64,000 bases of DNA from Pseudocercospora fijiensis CIRAD86 (Eukaryota; Ascomycota; Dothideomycetes; Mycosphaerellales; Mycosphaerellaceae). The stretch is taken from assembly GCF_000340215.1 (NCBI RefSeq), contig NW_006921538.1:3908936-3972935 (forward strand). The letters are read 5' to 3'. The number at the start of each line of letters is the position of its first letter. The stretch's first letter is position 1. The notes beneath the pieces are model-generated. The model saw only the letters and a program-made list of their open reading frames with translations, did not search any database and was not told the DNA's origin. Positions 22,937 to 34,500 of this stretch are shown here, piece by piece. The position numbers were made by a program, and so were the translations under genes.

Positions 22937-24133
22937 TGCTAGCGAAAAGAGGTCCGAGAGGATGGTACTGTAGGGAAAACAAAATTCGATAATAATCACG
23001 ACTGCGGCCTACTTATCACCATCGTTACATTTTATATCCCTTACTTCCATCCCCCGCGCATAACCCATGCACTGACGCTTTGTAATCATCATGTGAAACC
23101 GTTGATTGTGGGATACGCGCTCAGACTACAGACAAGGGCGATATCGGTCTCTTGCAAGGCCTTCGACCCTGTGTCTTGTATACCGCATTCTCCCTTGGGC
23201 GGGCCATACTGTACGAGGACCTGACACCGATGCTGTTTTGACAAATCTCTTTCATCCAAGACTCAGACTCCTGTTCTATCCAATAGGAAAGGCAGATTTG
23301 CATGTATCAAGTTATAATCTACCAATCGGGCGGTGGATGCTATCATTTGGTTCTTGACAGAGGGTGTATCCGGGGTTGTGTCAGCCCACTTCACCCCTCG
23401 CCCCAGCTCCGGGGGACTTGGTGCCTGAGGGCCTCAAGAGAGGTAAGGTAAATGCGAAGAATTGACTCTCGGATGAGATCTCGGATTCGTGTGGAATGAC
23501 GAACTGGTGCCTGCATACTTTCTAAATTCTGCTGCATGGACGTCGTATTCGCGTGGCACGACGATCTGCTGCATGGCCGTCGTATTCGCGTGGCACCACG
23601 ACCCGGTCCCTGCATACTTTATTTTGTCACATGCCGGCAGCCTGGGATTCGTGATTCTCGATCGTTCGCTCGTGATGAAGCTAATAATCACTCGCCTTAT
23701 CAACATAGCGTGACAGTGCAGCGACTGGGCCCTGTGCATGGACGTCGGACTCGCTTGGAATGACGAACTAGTCCCTGAACACTTTGTTGTGCATGGACGT
23801 CGGAAAGTATGGATGTAATGGCGGTGCATCAAATGGCTAGAATACCGATCTTGCGTTTCCCGTTTTCAGCAGCTGCCTCCGATCCACTTTGGCGAAGGCG
23901 ATCATAGCGCTCCGATGGGACTCGCCGAGCCGCAGCATGCCGTCTCAACAGGGTTGATTTCCAGGGGCACGTTGTGGTTCTATCGGCAGCGGTCTCGTCT
24001 TTTGCTCAATTACTCGTACCGCATGATGATTACCAAGAACCTGAATTCAAAAACCGAGATTGACTGTTTCCTACTGCTCACTCGATTGTCGAAATCGCAC
24101 TCGGCGTGGTTAGCGCCAACAAGGAAGAATAAC
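22937..24133. promoter_or_regulatory. divergent promoter region, synthase / dehydrogenase
   Basis: A 1.2-kb region between the divergently transcribed synthase-like (-) and D-2-hydroxyacid dehydrogenase (+) genes, so it must carry both promoters. It contains the degenerate 50-bp repeat at 23483-23806 and TACCG half-sites at 23843 and 24017. No gene was supported inside it. Confidence 0.6.
23483..23806 (+). repeat. degenerate tandem repeat, about 50-bp unit
   Basis: Five partial copies begin near 23483, 23531, 23570, 23735 and 23788. The shared core is GCATGGACGTCGTATTCGCG, then TGGCACGACGAACTGGTCCC and TGCATACTTT. Copies two and three are head to tail; about 110 bp of other DNA separates copies three and four. 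They are not coding, because the frame is not kept between copies. Confidence 0.75.
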
Positions 24134-25234
24134 ATGGCTTCGAATCAACCACCAACGGCGCCGCAGTGGTCGGGTTGTTATCTTCTTGTATGCTGGCCAT
24201 CTCCAAAGCAGATGGACATAGTCGAGTACCTCGAACAAAAGACACGTCTACGAGTATCCTGGATGAACACGCTATTTGGGCCCGTTACGCTCGACATTTG
24301 CCGAGACGTGCACATCCTGGTGACATTGGCTGCTTTGCCTCAGAGACGCGAGGACTGTCCCAACTTGAAATACTGCCACTTTCTCACCGCCGGCTTCAAT
24401 TACGTAGCCAAGTCTTCATTGTTCATGGATCCGTCCATTCGATGGACCTCGTCGTCTGGTATCCACGCACCCGCCGTCGCCGAGTGGATTTTCATGGCCT
24501 ACATTGCTCACCAGCGGGAGTATGATGCACAGCGCCAGGCCCAGCTGCAGCGACAGTGGCGTGGCTACGAGTTTCACGCCATGCAACACCATCGCGGACT
24601 GAGCGGCCAACGCCTCGGCATTCTTGGATACGGGAACATTGGCCGTCACGTCGCAAAAGTCGCTGCAGCGTTCAATATGGATGTCATCGCGTACACGGCA
24701 ACGGCTCGAGAAAGCTCCAGCGCTCGCCTGGACAACGCATATCGACTGCCTGGCACGGGAGATCCTGAAGGCACCATTCCCAGTCTGTGGTTTCATGGCA
24801 CCGAGAAGGCAGATATTCATCGATTCCTGGCGCAAAACCTCGATATACTCGTCATCTGCCTCCCGTTGACCGAGAAGACTCGATACCTTCTCGGGAAAGA
24901 AGAATTCGACGTGTTGCGCAATGGCAATTCTGGTGGTGGCGGAACCTTCATCTGCAACGTCTCTCGAGGCGAAATCATTCAACAAGAAGACCTGATCAAT
25001 GCCCTATCGACAGAGTCTTCGGGAATCCGTGGAGCGGCATTAGACGTGCAGTCACCCGAGCCCCTGCCACCAGATAGCCCCCTGTGGAAAGCTCCCAATT
25101 GCTTCATCACCCCTCACAACTCCAGCCAAGATGATAGATACCTACTGCATGGACTGGATATCTTGTTGATAAATTTGGGAAAATCTTCGGACCAGAGGTT
25201 GGTCAATGAGGTCGACAGGACGAGAAAATATTGA
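24134..25234 (+). CDS. D-2-hydroxyacid dehydrogenase
   Basis: Intronless, 366 residues from ATG 24134 (MASNQPPTAPQW); the frame stays open upstream but without family similarity. The NAD(P)-binding loop is GILGYGNIGRHVAK. Catalytic residues of the D-isomer-specific family are present: Arg in NVSRGEII, Glu in QSPEPLP and His in ITPHNSS. The family reversibly reduces 2-keto acids to D-2-hydroxy acids in the cytosol. It sits inside the cluster between the elongation enzymes. With no aminotransferase seen nearby and an A1 domain lacking the amino-binding Asp, it may turn the elongated keto acid into a hydroxy-acid starter. The exact substrate cannot be told from sequence. Glyoxylate- or formate-type members share this fold, so those remain alternatives. 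Confidence 0.88.
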   Translation: MASNQPPTAPQWSGCYLLVCWPSPKQMDIVEYLEQKTRLRVSWMNTLFGPVTLDICRDVHILVTLAALPQRREDCPNLKYCHFLTAGFNYVAKSSLFMDPSIRWTSSSGIHAPAVAEWIFMAYIAHQREYDAQRQAQLQRQWRGYEFHAMQHHRGLSGQRLGILGYGNIGRHVAKVAAAFNMDVIAYTATARESSSARLDNAYRLPGTGDPEGTIPSLWFHGTEKADIHRFLAQNLDILVICLPLTEKTRYLLGKEEFDVLRNGNSGGGGTFICNVSRGEIIQQEDLINALSTESSGIRGAALDVQSPEPLPPDSPLWKAPNCFITPHNSSQDDRYLLHGLDILLINLGKSSDQRLVNEVDRTRKY

Positions 25235-25450
25235 CATCTAGGCCGCCACAGTAGCAAGCATGTAATGAACGAGATTTCGATACCGGAAGTGCCCTCTCGA
25301 CTATTCTCTCTGATATAACCCCAAGGATTGATCTCCATTCTGTATATGTATATTGCGACACTACAGCGCGTGTGCACGATTGCGGCCCAAAGTCTCACAA
25401 TTTGAAAGCATCACCAGTCCATGCGGTTGGTAAAAGCATTGCTGTGGAAT

Positions 25451-27206
25451 CTACGCAGCCTGCGCCGACGATTTGCGTCGTCTGAAACGCAGCTGGAAGT
25501 TAGGATTGACCGTTTTCACCGACTCAGCTTCAAGGGTGTGATTCTCGTCGTTGGAATCCAGAGACCAATCGTAGAACATCAACAGGTGCGCGAAAGCAAC
25601 CTTGACCACATTGTTGGCAAAGAATTTCCCTGCGATTGTGGTTCTCGTCAGTGAAAGCGCGCACGATATTGAAAGGGATGAAGCATACCAGGGCATGAGT
25701 GAAGTCCGTATCCAAAGCCCTGATCGTCGGGGCTGGACGAGACATACTGCCAGCTTTGCGTTTCGCCTGCCTCGTTGCGCATTTGCGCATAGCGTGACGG
25801 ATCGAAGTGTTCTGGATAGGCATAGGGATTTTCATGCTGGAAATTCGCCTCGAGCATGCAGCCCGTGCCTTTCGGGACTACCGTGCCATCAGAGAACACA
25901 ATCTTTTCCGTTGCCACCCGGGCCATAGCGACTGCATTCCACAGTTAGTGTTGGCATTCAAGACAAAGGGAGGTGCTTGCTTTGCGTACGTCGGCCCTGG
26001 GAAACTCTCAGCGACTCCTTGAGAAAACAGTCCATGAGTTTCAAATGATACAGTCCGGCTTTGGACCAGCCGTGCTTCCCAATGACTTCGATTGCCTCAT
26101 TCCGTAGAGGCTCAATGAATTTGGAATGTTCGCAGGCATGGAGCAAAGCCTTCACAACATGAAATCAGCCAACCGTGTCCAGCCAGTAGAATGGTGTCGG
26201 GCGGCCGTGTCTTACATGGCAGAGCACGTGTGAGGTGGTCTGGATGGCAACCATGGACAGTTGCAGCTGTGCTGCGACAATGTCAACATGTACATTAGAA
26301 ACCCTTGACTCCTTTTCGAGCCACGAAATGCTATCCGTGTCTCCAATAGATTTCTGAAAGCCGTCAGTCAGCACAGATTGGCCAGCTCCATATGTGAATG
26401 TGAATGCGTACACCTACACTGGTCGACTCGCTTCTCACTCTCATTTCCTTCGCATACAAAGCCCTTGCATCGCGCACAAGGCGACGCAGACTCCTACACG
26501 ACGGCAACATCCAATGGCGTACGCGGCGAAAAAGTACCGAACAGTTTCTCAACTCGGATGCCGCCACAGCACTCAGCCCAGCATATTGCTTTTGAACTTC
26601 AAGCCACTCCGGGTCGCGGCATAGACGATCCCCAACGAAAGGCCGTGAAGACATCTTGGCCACGACGTCGAGGATCAGTGGCTGTACGGAGGCCGTCGTC
26701 CATTCCGAGCTCTCACCGAAGTTCTCGAGGATGGAGACTTCGGCATCAGCCACGAGCTTTCCCCTAAGAGAATCCAACGCAGGCGTCACTCGTCGCAAGA
26801 GCGTGTCGCGGACGACTTGGCTGTGGACCGAGACTTTTGCAGCTTCGAAGCCGGGATAGTCGGCGAAGGAATCTGAACGCAAGGCTTCGGCTACGCTCAA
26901 GGCGGGATGCTTTGCGAACTCTTGGGCGCAGCGATTCCTGACGATGAGTTTGGGACCGGTTCCAGTACGGATGTGAAAGGGCCCGGGGAATTTTCGTAGG
27001 CCTTCTTCTATGAGTTGAGTTCCGTTTTTCACCCAGCTTTCCAGAGGGTCTTCGTCGCCCAGTGTGGCGAAGGGATATTTTTCCGTCCCATACCATTCCC
27101 AGATGGCTCGAACGCACCAGATGAGTATGAAGCATAAGGTGGCTACAGCAATGCAGTACTGCGGTTGCAGAAGATCATAGACCTCCATGATGGTGAAAGG
27201 GAGCAT
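25451..27206 (-). CDS. cytochrome P450 number 1
   Basis: Five exons (27206-26418, 26353-26216, 26149-25990, 25931-25689, 25629-25451), 502 residues, introns 58-66 bp and GT-AG. The N-terminal anchor helix is YCIAVATLCFILIWCV. The ExxR of helix K is in FLKESLR. The haem loop is FGYGLHSCPG, split by the last intron and followed by KFFANNVVKVAFAHLL. It is a membrane-bound monooxygenase of the fungal type whose haem loop continues into FFA..VK.A..HLL..YDW, as in gibberellin-pathway-like families. It resembles P450 number 2 closely (ADYPGFEAAK, SEWT, LPSC.LRR) and shares three intron sites, so they are duplicates. Likely role: oxidation of a building block or the finished peptide. Confidence 0.92.
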
Positions 27207-27819
27207 TGCTAACAATGATGACCGTTTGGGAAGAGCAGGACGAAACCCATACATCCAGCAGTCCTCCCTCTCTTCGTGAAATCCAGGGCCCTTGGACAAT
27301 ACCTACCGGTAAACTTTGATATTATCCAATTGCAAGTCCAATATTTCTTAGTATCCGAGAACTTAGGAATCGGCTTGCTCAAAACTCTACCCTCGGAATT
27401 GGCTAAATGCTGTACATGATCCTTGCTTCGGTTCTCTCTGGAGTGCAGGGAGGTAAGAACAGGCATGATGAGGCTCCCGCTTGTGACCCTGGTGAGATGC
27501 CGTATTTACAGATTTCTCCGTATCTGCCGTCAGCACGTTCATCCCCCTGGCCATGCTCACCTCACGAGGTCGGCTGGTATTCACGGTATCTTTCGCAACT
27601 CGTTCGAGTGGCGTGATGACTAACTGGAACGGGAGATAAATACTATTTAGCATTATGACGCGGACTCGGGCGCTAGCAAGGGTTGTCAACATTCGTGCTG
27701 GAGGCTGTGTGAAAAAAAAAGAGCTGCAGGTCTGGCCGCGAGAAGTCTTCTGTACTATACCCATATCGAAAGCACGGTTGCCACCGGTGTTCGATCTTGC
27801 CATCTGGACTAGTATCAAG
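27207..27819. promoter_or_regulatory. divergent promoter, P450-1 / isopropylmalate dehydrogenase-like
   Basis: A 613-bp region between divergent starts. It holds the perfect palindrome TACCGGTA at 27305-27312, about 100 bp before the P450 start. The same half-site forms the CGGTA/TACCG inverted repeat in the synthetase promoter. It may be a site for a zinc-cluster regulator, inferred from symmetry only. Confidence 0.45.
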
Positions 27820-29265
27820 ATGGTTGAAACGACAAAGGCTGTTGAGCACAGCATCGTCGTCTGCGCCGGCGACTACTGCGGCCCAGAGGTAAGTCAAGTC
27901 AACACTCGTGCTGATCTGAACGAAAGGCTAACACACGCTTAAAAATCACAAAGGTGATTGCAGAAGGCCTCAAGGTGGGCGGAACAGGACCGGAGAGAAT
28001 ACTTAACATGCGCTGAAACGATGAATGCGGCAGGTCCTGCATGAGATTGCATCGCATTACCCTCATGTCCAGCTCAACATCAAACATCATTTGATCGGTG
28101 GGGTTCGTGCACTCGCTTCTGGAGATTATGTGCTTTGTCCCCGAACCCGACACTGACGGTGAGTGTGCAGGCCGCGTGGGATGAACATGGAGTGAACATA
28201 ACCGAAGAAGCGCTTGGAGATGCTGCGTCTGCGAGCGCGACGCTGGTGGGAGCAGTGGGAGGCCCGGTCGGTGCAGAAAACCCCGTGCCTGGGAGAATTT
28301 GAGAGCAGTAATGGGTTGCTGACGGTGGCAAGAAATGGCAAGCCGTCCAGCCTGGCGTCGAATGGGGACTAGGTCGGCTGCGCAAGAAACTCGACGCTTT
28401 TGGGAACCTTCGACCCATCGAGCTCGTCGCCCCGTCTTTGTTGGAATGCTCGTCGCTCAAGCCAGAAGTGTGCAGAGGCACGAACATCCTCATCATTCGT
28501 GAGTTGACGGGGGGTGTTTACTTTGGGGAGAGACGGGAATACAGCGAGTCGAACGACACGGCGTACGATATGGACTCCTACTCGCGCGAGGAGATTGTGC
28601 GGGTTGCACGACTTGCTGGAAGCCTGGCTAGCAAACACGAGCCTCCTCTCCAACTGACGAGCGTCGACAAAGCCAACGTGCTGGCGGCATGTGGTCGTAT
28701 GTGGCGTCGTGTCGTGACGCAGACCATTGAGTCGGAATTCCCGACAGTCAAACTTCGACATCTTCTAGTCGACACCGCTGCCATGGAACTGGTCTCGCAC
28801 CCGACGCAGTTGAACGGCGTCTTGTTGACGAGTAACATGTTCGGAGACATCCTGAGCGATGAGGCCAGCGCAATTGTCGGAAGCATTGGCTTGCTGCCCA
28901 GCGCCAGCCTCTCGGCCCTACCGACGGACGCAGGCGATGGCGTTCGTGGGTTGTATGAGCCCATACACGGTGAGTGAGCTCCGCATCGCATCGAATTCGA
29001 CTGCTGAATCTCACGATACTTAGGCTCTGCTCCAGATCTTCACAATAAGGGCACCGTCAACCCTATCGGCACCATCTTGGCAGTCGCTATGATGTGCAGG
29101 TTCTCGTTGGGACTTGAGGCAGCTGCAAAGGCCATTGAGACTGCTGTGCGAGACACACTTGAAGCCGGCATCCGTACACCTGATCTGCGTGGCTCTTCAA
29201 GCACAAGTGAAGTGGGTGATGCCGTGGTCGCGGCTTTGAAGCGGGCGGATTTCCATGCTGAATAG
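27820..29265 (+). CDS. 3-isopropylmalate-dehydrogenase-like enzyme
   Basis: Six exons (27820-27888, 27954-27974, 28034-28102, 28171-28266, 28333-28969, 29024-29265), 377 residues, close to yeast Leu2 (364). Exon two is a 21-base microexon (VIAEGLK). Expected motifs are all present: NLRP, IIRELTGG.YFGE (Arg, Tyr), SVDKANVL (Lys), TSNMFGDILSDEAS (metal Asp) and HGSAPD for NAD. It oxidises and decarboxylates 3-alkylmalates, the last step of keto-acid elongation. The loop that holds the substrate side chain, E.GLL in family members, reads EWGLG (Gly99 for Leu), with two extra residues just before it, which would widen the pocket. It sits between the two duplicated P450 genes and is probably pathway-specific (htyC-like). 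Confidence 0.92.
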
Positions 29266-29297
29266 CTAGCTCGCCAAAGTCCAATGTACTGGAAATT

Positions 29298-30992
29298 CTA
29301 AGCTTGGACGGGCACTCTACGTCTTACACGAAGTTTCGCCTCCGGGTGCATGAGCTGTATGGACTCGATCTCCATCAGCGTAGGGGTATCATTCCCCTGC
29401 TCCGGCTCCCAATCATAGTGCAACACGAGGTGAGCCATTGTCATCTTCATGAGATCTGAAGCCCAAAACCTGCCTGGAGAAAAGGCGTAAGAAAAAAGGG
29501 GAACAATGGGTAAAGCAACAAGCCAACTCACCGGGACAAGCGCGAGGGCCAAAACCAAAGCCCAAGTGTTCCACAGTCGCTGAAGAGTAGTTTGATCTCG
29601 GAACGGCAGACGGCGCCTCGGCATCATGATTTTGCGTATGCAGAAAACGAGTAGGATCAAACTCGTGGGGGGATGGATAGCGATTCCCGCTCAGAAGCCC
29701 GGCCTCCAAGAAGCAGCGCGTGCCTCGAGGGAGCGTGGTGCCGTCCGAGAGAACCATGTCACGGGTAACGATACTGTTGAGCGCCACTGCGAAATTGATT
29801 ATCAGCCTGATGAGCAACAAGATGTGGAATTCCGAGGGAACCTACAATATCCCGTAGTCAGCCGTTGAGACTCCTTGAGGAAACTGTCGTGCTGCTTCAG
29901 CTCGTACATAGCGGCTTTGTTCCAGCTGCCGTGACGCTCGAGCGTTGTCGTCGCTTCGTGGCGAAGTCTCGTTGCCCATTCCGGATGCTCGCACAAGAGG
30001 CGCAAAGCTTGGCCCAAAGAGTGGGCGACGGTCTGCACTCCGATCAACGAAAGGTGTAGCTCCGCGGCCGTGATATCAGGTTTCATTTTCAGTGAGCGGC
30101 TCTCCTCCAAGAGCCATTGCAGGCCATCGGCCCTTGGAGTCGGCTCTTTGCCCCTTTGCCTGGTCTAGAGAGACAGGTCAGATCGAATCCTTGCGTCGGG
30201 GACACGACATTCACGTACCTCATGATCCACCTTCTCACGCCGACTAACTTCGCTCGCAATAAGCCTTCGAGCTTCATATGCAGCACGCCTCAATTCAACG
30301 CAAGATGGGAGCCACCAGTGCTTGAAAGGTCTCAGAAAACTCCGCACCTGACGAAGCTCCGACGCCGCAGCGAAATTCAAACGTGTGTAGTTCTCCGTAG
30401 CTTTCACCCATCGTTTATCATGACAGAGCGGCTTTCCAACCAAGACGCGAGACACGAGCCGTGCAGCCAGCGTGCCCACCATAGGTTGAATCACCGTAGA
30501 CGTCCATTCCGAGCTCACACCGCCTAAGACGTCCTGCGTAGCGAGATCTAGCTCGTCTTGCATGTCAATTCGCACAGAAGCCAGCGAAGGCGACAGACGT
30601 CGAACCAACATGTTTCGCAGCAAGGGACTATCCATTGCTGCTTTTGCGGCTTGGAATCCAGGATAGTCTGCAAAGCCGTCGACTCGCAATGTTTCTACGC
30701 CGCTCATGGACTTGCTCTTGGTGTATTCCTCTGCAAAGCCATGTCGAATTACGACTCGCGTCCCGTTCGAGGTGTGGATGGCAAATGCTCCCGTGTGCTC
30801 TCGGAGTGCTGTTTCTAGCACACTTCGACCGTTTGTTATGAAGGCTTGTACGGGATCCACGTCCCCGGTGTCAGCGATTGGGAGTGCAGCCAGATGTTGT
30901 TTCGTGGTTCGGATTCGATGAATGTAGATTGCCACCAGAGTACATAGAAGGCAGATGCTTGCGAGCGTTACTAGACTGGGAAACGAATCCAT
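29298..30992 (-). CDS. cytochrome P450 number 2
   Basis: Four exons (30992-30219, 30164-29846, 29786-29532, 29473-29298), 507 residues, introns 54-59 bp and GT-AG. Anchor helix LVTLASICLLCTLVAIYI, helix-K motif FLKESQR, haem loop FGFGPRACPG continuing into RFWASDLMKM. It is a paralogue of P450 number 1: shared blocks include ADYPGF.AAK and LPSC.ELRR, and three of the introns fall at the same protein sites in the same phase. It lacks the intron P450-1 has after HVLCH. Its stop is only 32 bp from the stop of the convergent dehydrogenase-like gene. It is probably a second oxidation step of the same pathway, substrate unknown. Confidence 0.92.
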
Positions 30993-31550
30993 TGGAAGAC
31001 GCCGCCGTGGAGGAACGGCTGTGACGTTCGGCGGTGGTTTGACTACGAACCTGAGACGTTTGGGTTGGTGCCTTCCAAAATTCCCTCCAACACCTCGAGC
31101 CTCACCTCACCTCGGTGAAGCGTCACGGCAGATCCACTTTCACGAGCCATTCGGGTGATGGAGTTGAAAGTTCATGAAGTAGCAGCCCTGTAAGTAAGAA
31201 TGTAGAATGACGAGATGCCGTCGCGGAGGAACGAGGAACGTGGGCTTGAAGCATGGACAGGGACAGGGAGAGAGAGCTCTTCTATATAAGTTTCCGTAAG
31301 CACAGACGGGCAAACCCAATGCATGCAATACTTACGGGATGCAGTCAGCTTGCAGGGAGAGACAGGGACGGGACAAGGCATATACCATGCGTGGGCAGGG
31401 TAAGTAGCACTAGTACTGAAGCGAAGTATCGACGTAAAGTGACGCCTGCGATGCCACGGGTAGAATAACGAACATGAACGAGCCTGGGCGGCGTGAGTCT
31501 GTCTCCAAAACATTCAAGGACACACGAGAGAATCGTCGTCATTAGTCGCC
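30993..31550. promoter_or_regulatory. divergent promoter, P450-2 / ABC transporter
   Basis: A 558-bp region between divergent genes. TATATAAG at 31283-31290 lies 261 bp before the transporter start and is a fair TATA box. No palindromic CGG site like that of the synthetase promoter was seen. Confidence 0.45.
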
Positions 31551-34500
31551 ATGGCCCAGAATCAGCAGGAACCAGAAATCCGTCAACAGTCGAACGACAA
31601 CAAACCCACCTCAGCCCACAGGAAAGTAAACCTCCGCCGCATCCTCAGCTATGCCTCACCCACCCAACGCCGCATGCTCGCCATAACATCCCTAATCTCC
31701 GCCCTCAACGGCGCTCTCCTCCCCCTCATGAACGTCGTCTTCGGCCGGATCGTAAACCGCTTCAACCAATACTTCGCCGCCAACTCACACGTCTCCGAAC
31801 ACTCCTTCCGCCACGAGATCAACAAGTTAACGCTCTACATCGTCTACCTCTTCATCGGAAAACTGTGCATGAGTTTCGTCAGCAAATACGTCTTCCGACA
31901 CGTCGGCGTCACAATCTGCGCTTCCCTCCGAAAAGCGTATTTCGGCGCGCTCTTCACGCAGCCCGTTCGGACGATCGACGAGCTGAAACCCGGATCTGCC
32001 ACGTATGCGTTGACGACGGTGGTGACGTCGTTACAGAATGCGATTGCGGACAAGTTGGAAATTCTGGTGGATTCGCTGGGGTTGATTTTCGCGGCGTATG
32101 CGGTTGCGTTTTGGCATTCGTGGGCGTTGACGCTGGCTTCGACGTCGTTGACGTTGTTGACGCTGGTGTGTTATGGGTTGATTGGGCCTGCGGTGAGTAA
32201 TCTGGATCGTGCGGTGATTGAGTATGATTCGGGTGCGGTGTCGGAGGCGTCGACTGCGCTGCGATTTATTCGGGTGGTCAAGTCGTTGGGAGCGGAAGAG
32301 GCGATGGCGGGGCGGCACGAGGTCTTGAATACGAAGGCCTGGAAGGCGGGATTGAAGAAGTCGCCGTACGTAGGGGCGTTGTTTGGACTGTACTTCTTCT
32401 GTGCGTATGGGAACGTGGCGTTGACGTTTTGGCTGGGATGGAAGCTCTACAACTCGGGCACCGGGGGCATTGGGAGCATTGGAGATATTGTAACGTACAA
32501 TCATCATCCCCAGTGTTGTCGTGGAGAGCTGCTGATCGCTTCCCTAGGGTGCTTTTCTCCCTCGTTGCCATCATGCCTGCCGTAGGTGGCCTCGCTCCAG
32601 TCAGCATCAGCATCAATCGTGCGGTCACGGGTTCGGAAATGTTGTTCGAACTGGTCGATGCGGAGCGTCAACAACCGGGAGGTTTGCGAACGCCAGACGT
32701 GCAGGTCAACTCGGATATTCGGTTCAGCGACGTCTGCTTTGCTTATCCCAGTCGATCACAAGTGCCCGTCTTGCGAGATGCCACCTTTACGATACCATGT
32801 GGCAAGACGACGGCAATTCTCGGCCCATCAGGATGCGGCAAGAGCACCATTGTGGCGCTTCTCGAACGGTGGTATGACTTGTCGGATTCGAATGCTTCTA
32901 TTGCAACACAGGAGGAAGGATCTGAAGGGAACAACACGGAGAAGGCCGTGCCAGGCGATCCTGTGCAGAACTCTGGAGCGATCTACGTGGGCCGACACAA
33001 TGTGGAAGAATTGGATCGGCAGTGGTGGCGAGGACAGGTCGGCCTGGTAGAGCAAGAAAGCGTCGTATTCGACGAAACGATCTACGAGAACGTCGCTCGG
33101 GGCTTGGTGGCACGCTCACAACATCAAGACGCCGATGAGTCGACGAAAAGAAGGCTGGTGGAGCAGGCGTGCAAGGATGCGTACGCACACGACTTCATCA
33201 TGGGGCAGGCCAAAGGCTACGACACGGTCATCGGTGAAGGTGGCATCAAGCTCTCTGGTGGCCAGCGTCAACGGCTCGCGATTGCGCGTTGTATCGTGAA
33301 GGATCCTGCGCTGCTGATTTTCGACGAAGCTACGAGCTCTATTGACGTGCATTCGGAACGTGTGATTGCGCGGGCGATTGAAACGCTGGCGCAAAATCGA
33401 ACAACCATCATCGTCACGCATCGCCTGTCGACGGTGCAAAAGGCTGACATGATTGTGGTGCTGGAGAAAGGCACGGTGGTCGAGCATGGATTGCGCGTGG
33501 AGCTCGCCGAGAAAGAAGGGAGCAAGTACGCGGAGATGGTGGCGGCGCAACGATTACGACTGGGCGACGACGAGGACGATGATATAGAGCGGGACTCTTC
33601 TGGCGACGGTGACCAAGAAAAAGACTCCGCTGCGCGTGGTCCTGACGAGAAGGATGGCGGCGGCGTGGCGGAAACGCAGGAGGTCGATGGTGCAGACTGC
33701 GAAACGGCCCCAAAGGGGAGCAGAGGCGGCGCAATGCACGGCTATCTGAGGACCATCACCCGACTGCTGTACGCCGTTCATGGCCGCCGCCTGTCGTACC
33801 TGTTCGTGCTCGTCGGAGCGGTGGGGGCGGGCGGAGCGGTGGCAGTGCAATCGGTGGTGGTGGCCAACTTCATCGTCAGCTTCCAAGGCACGGAGCATCA
33901 TCACGTAGGGACAGGAGGGCAGAAGTGGGCGTTGATCGCGCTGATAATGATGCTTTGCGTGACCGCGTGCTATACGGCGCTGGGATTCGGGTCCAACACG
34001 CTGTCCATCAACGTATCGTCGTCGTATCGCCAGACGTACTTGGAGGCGATGCTGCGGCAGCCGGTGCGCTGGTTCGACGGCGAGGATGTGTCGTCGGACA
34101 ACCTCACGTCACGCCTCAGCAACGACCCTCAACAGATGCAGGAGGTTTCTGGACCCAACATGGTGCTCCCGCTCGTCGGCCTCTTCACGATCATCTCATG
34201 TATCGCCGTCGGTCTAGGTGTGGGCTGGAAACTCACGCTCGTCACCGCCGTCGCCGCACTGCCCATCATTCTCATCGCCTCGCTGACGCGGAGTATGTAC
34301 GAGAAGCACTTCGAGGCCTTCACCTCCCGCGTCTTCATCGAATCGGCCCAGCACGCCGCCGAGAATATCCGCGGCTTTCGCACCGTGCTGGCTCTGACGC
34401 TCGAAAGGTCTGCTATCGATCAATACGGCCAACTGCTGCGTGAGCATGTCAGCACCGCCCTGAGCCGTGCCCGTCTTGTAGCTCTGGTCTTCGCGCTCGG

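Noticed and set aside
23915..24133. Upstream extension of the D-2-hydroxyacid dehydrogenase frame by 73 codons
   Set aside because: The frame is open but has no family similarity or targeting-peptide character; the ATG at 24134 fits the family start.
28261..28340. Frameshift or pseudogene in the dehydrogenase-like gene (in-frame stops near 28300)
   Set aside because: A 66-bp intron (28267-28332) removes the stops and rejoins GGP to KW exactly as in the family.
17869..29265. Housekeeping leucine biosynthesis genes
   Set aside because: Fungal leucine genes are normally scattered; here they are clustered with a synthetase, and the synthase and dehydrogenase have altered pockets, with the feedback domain missing.
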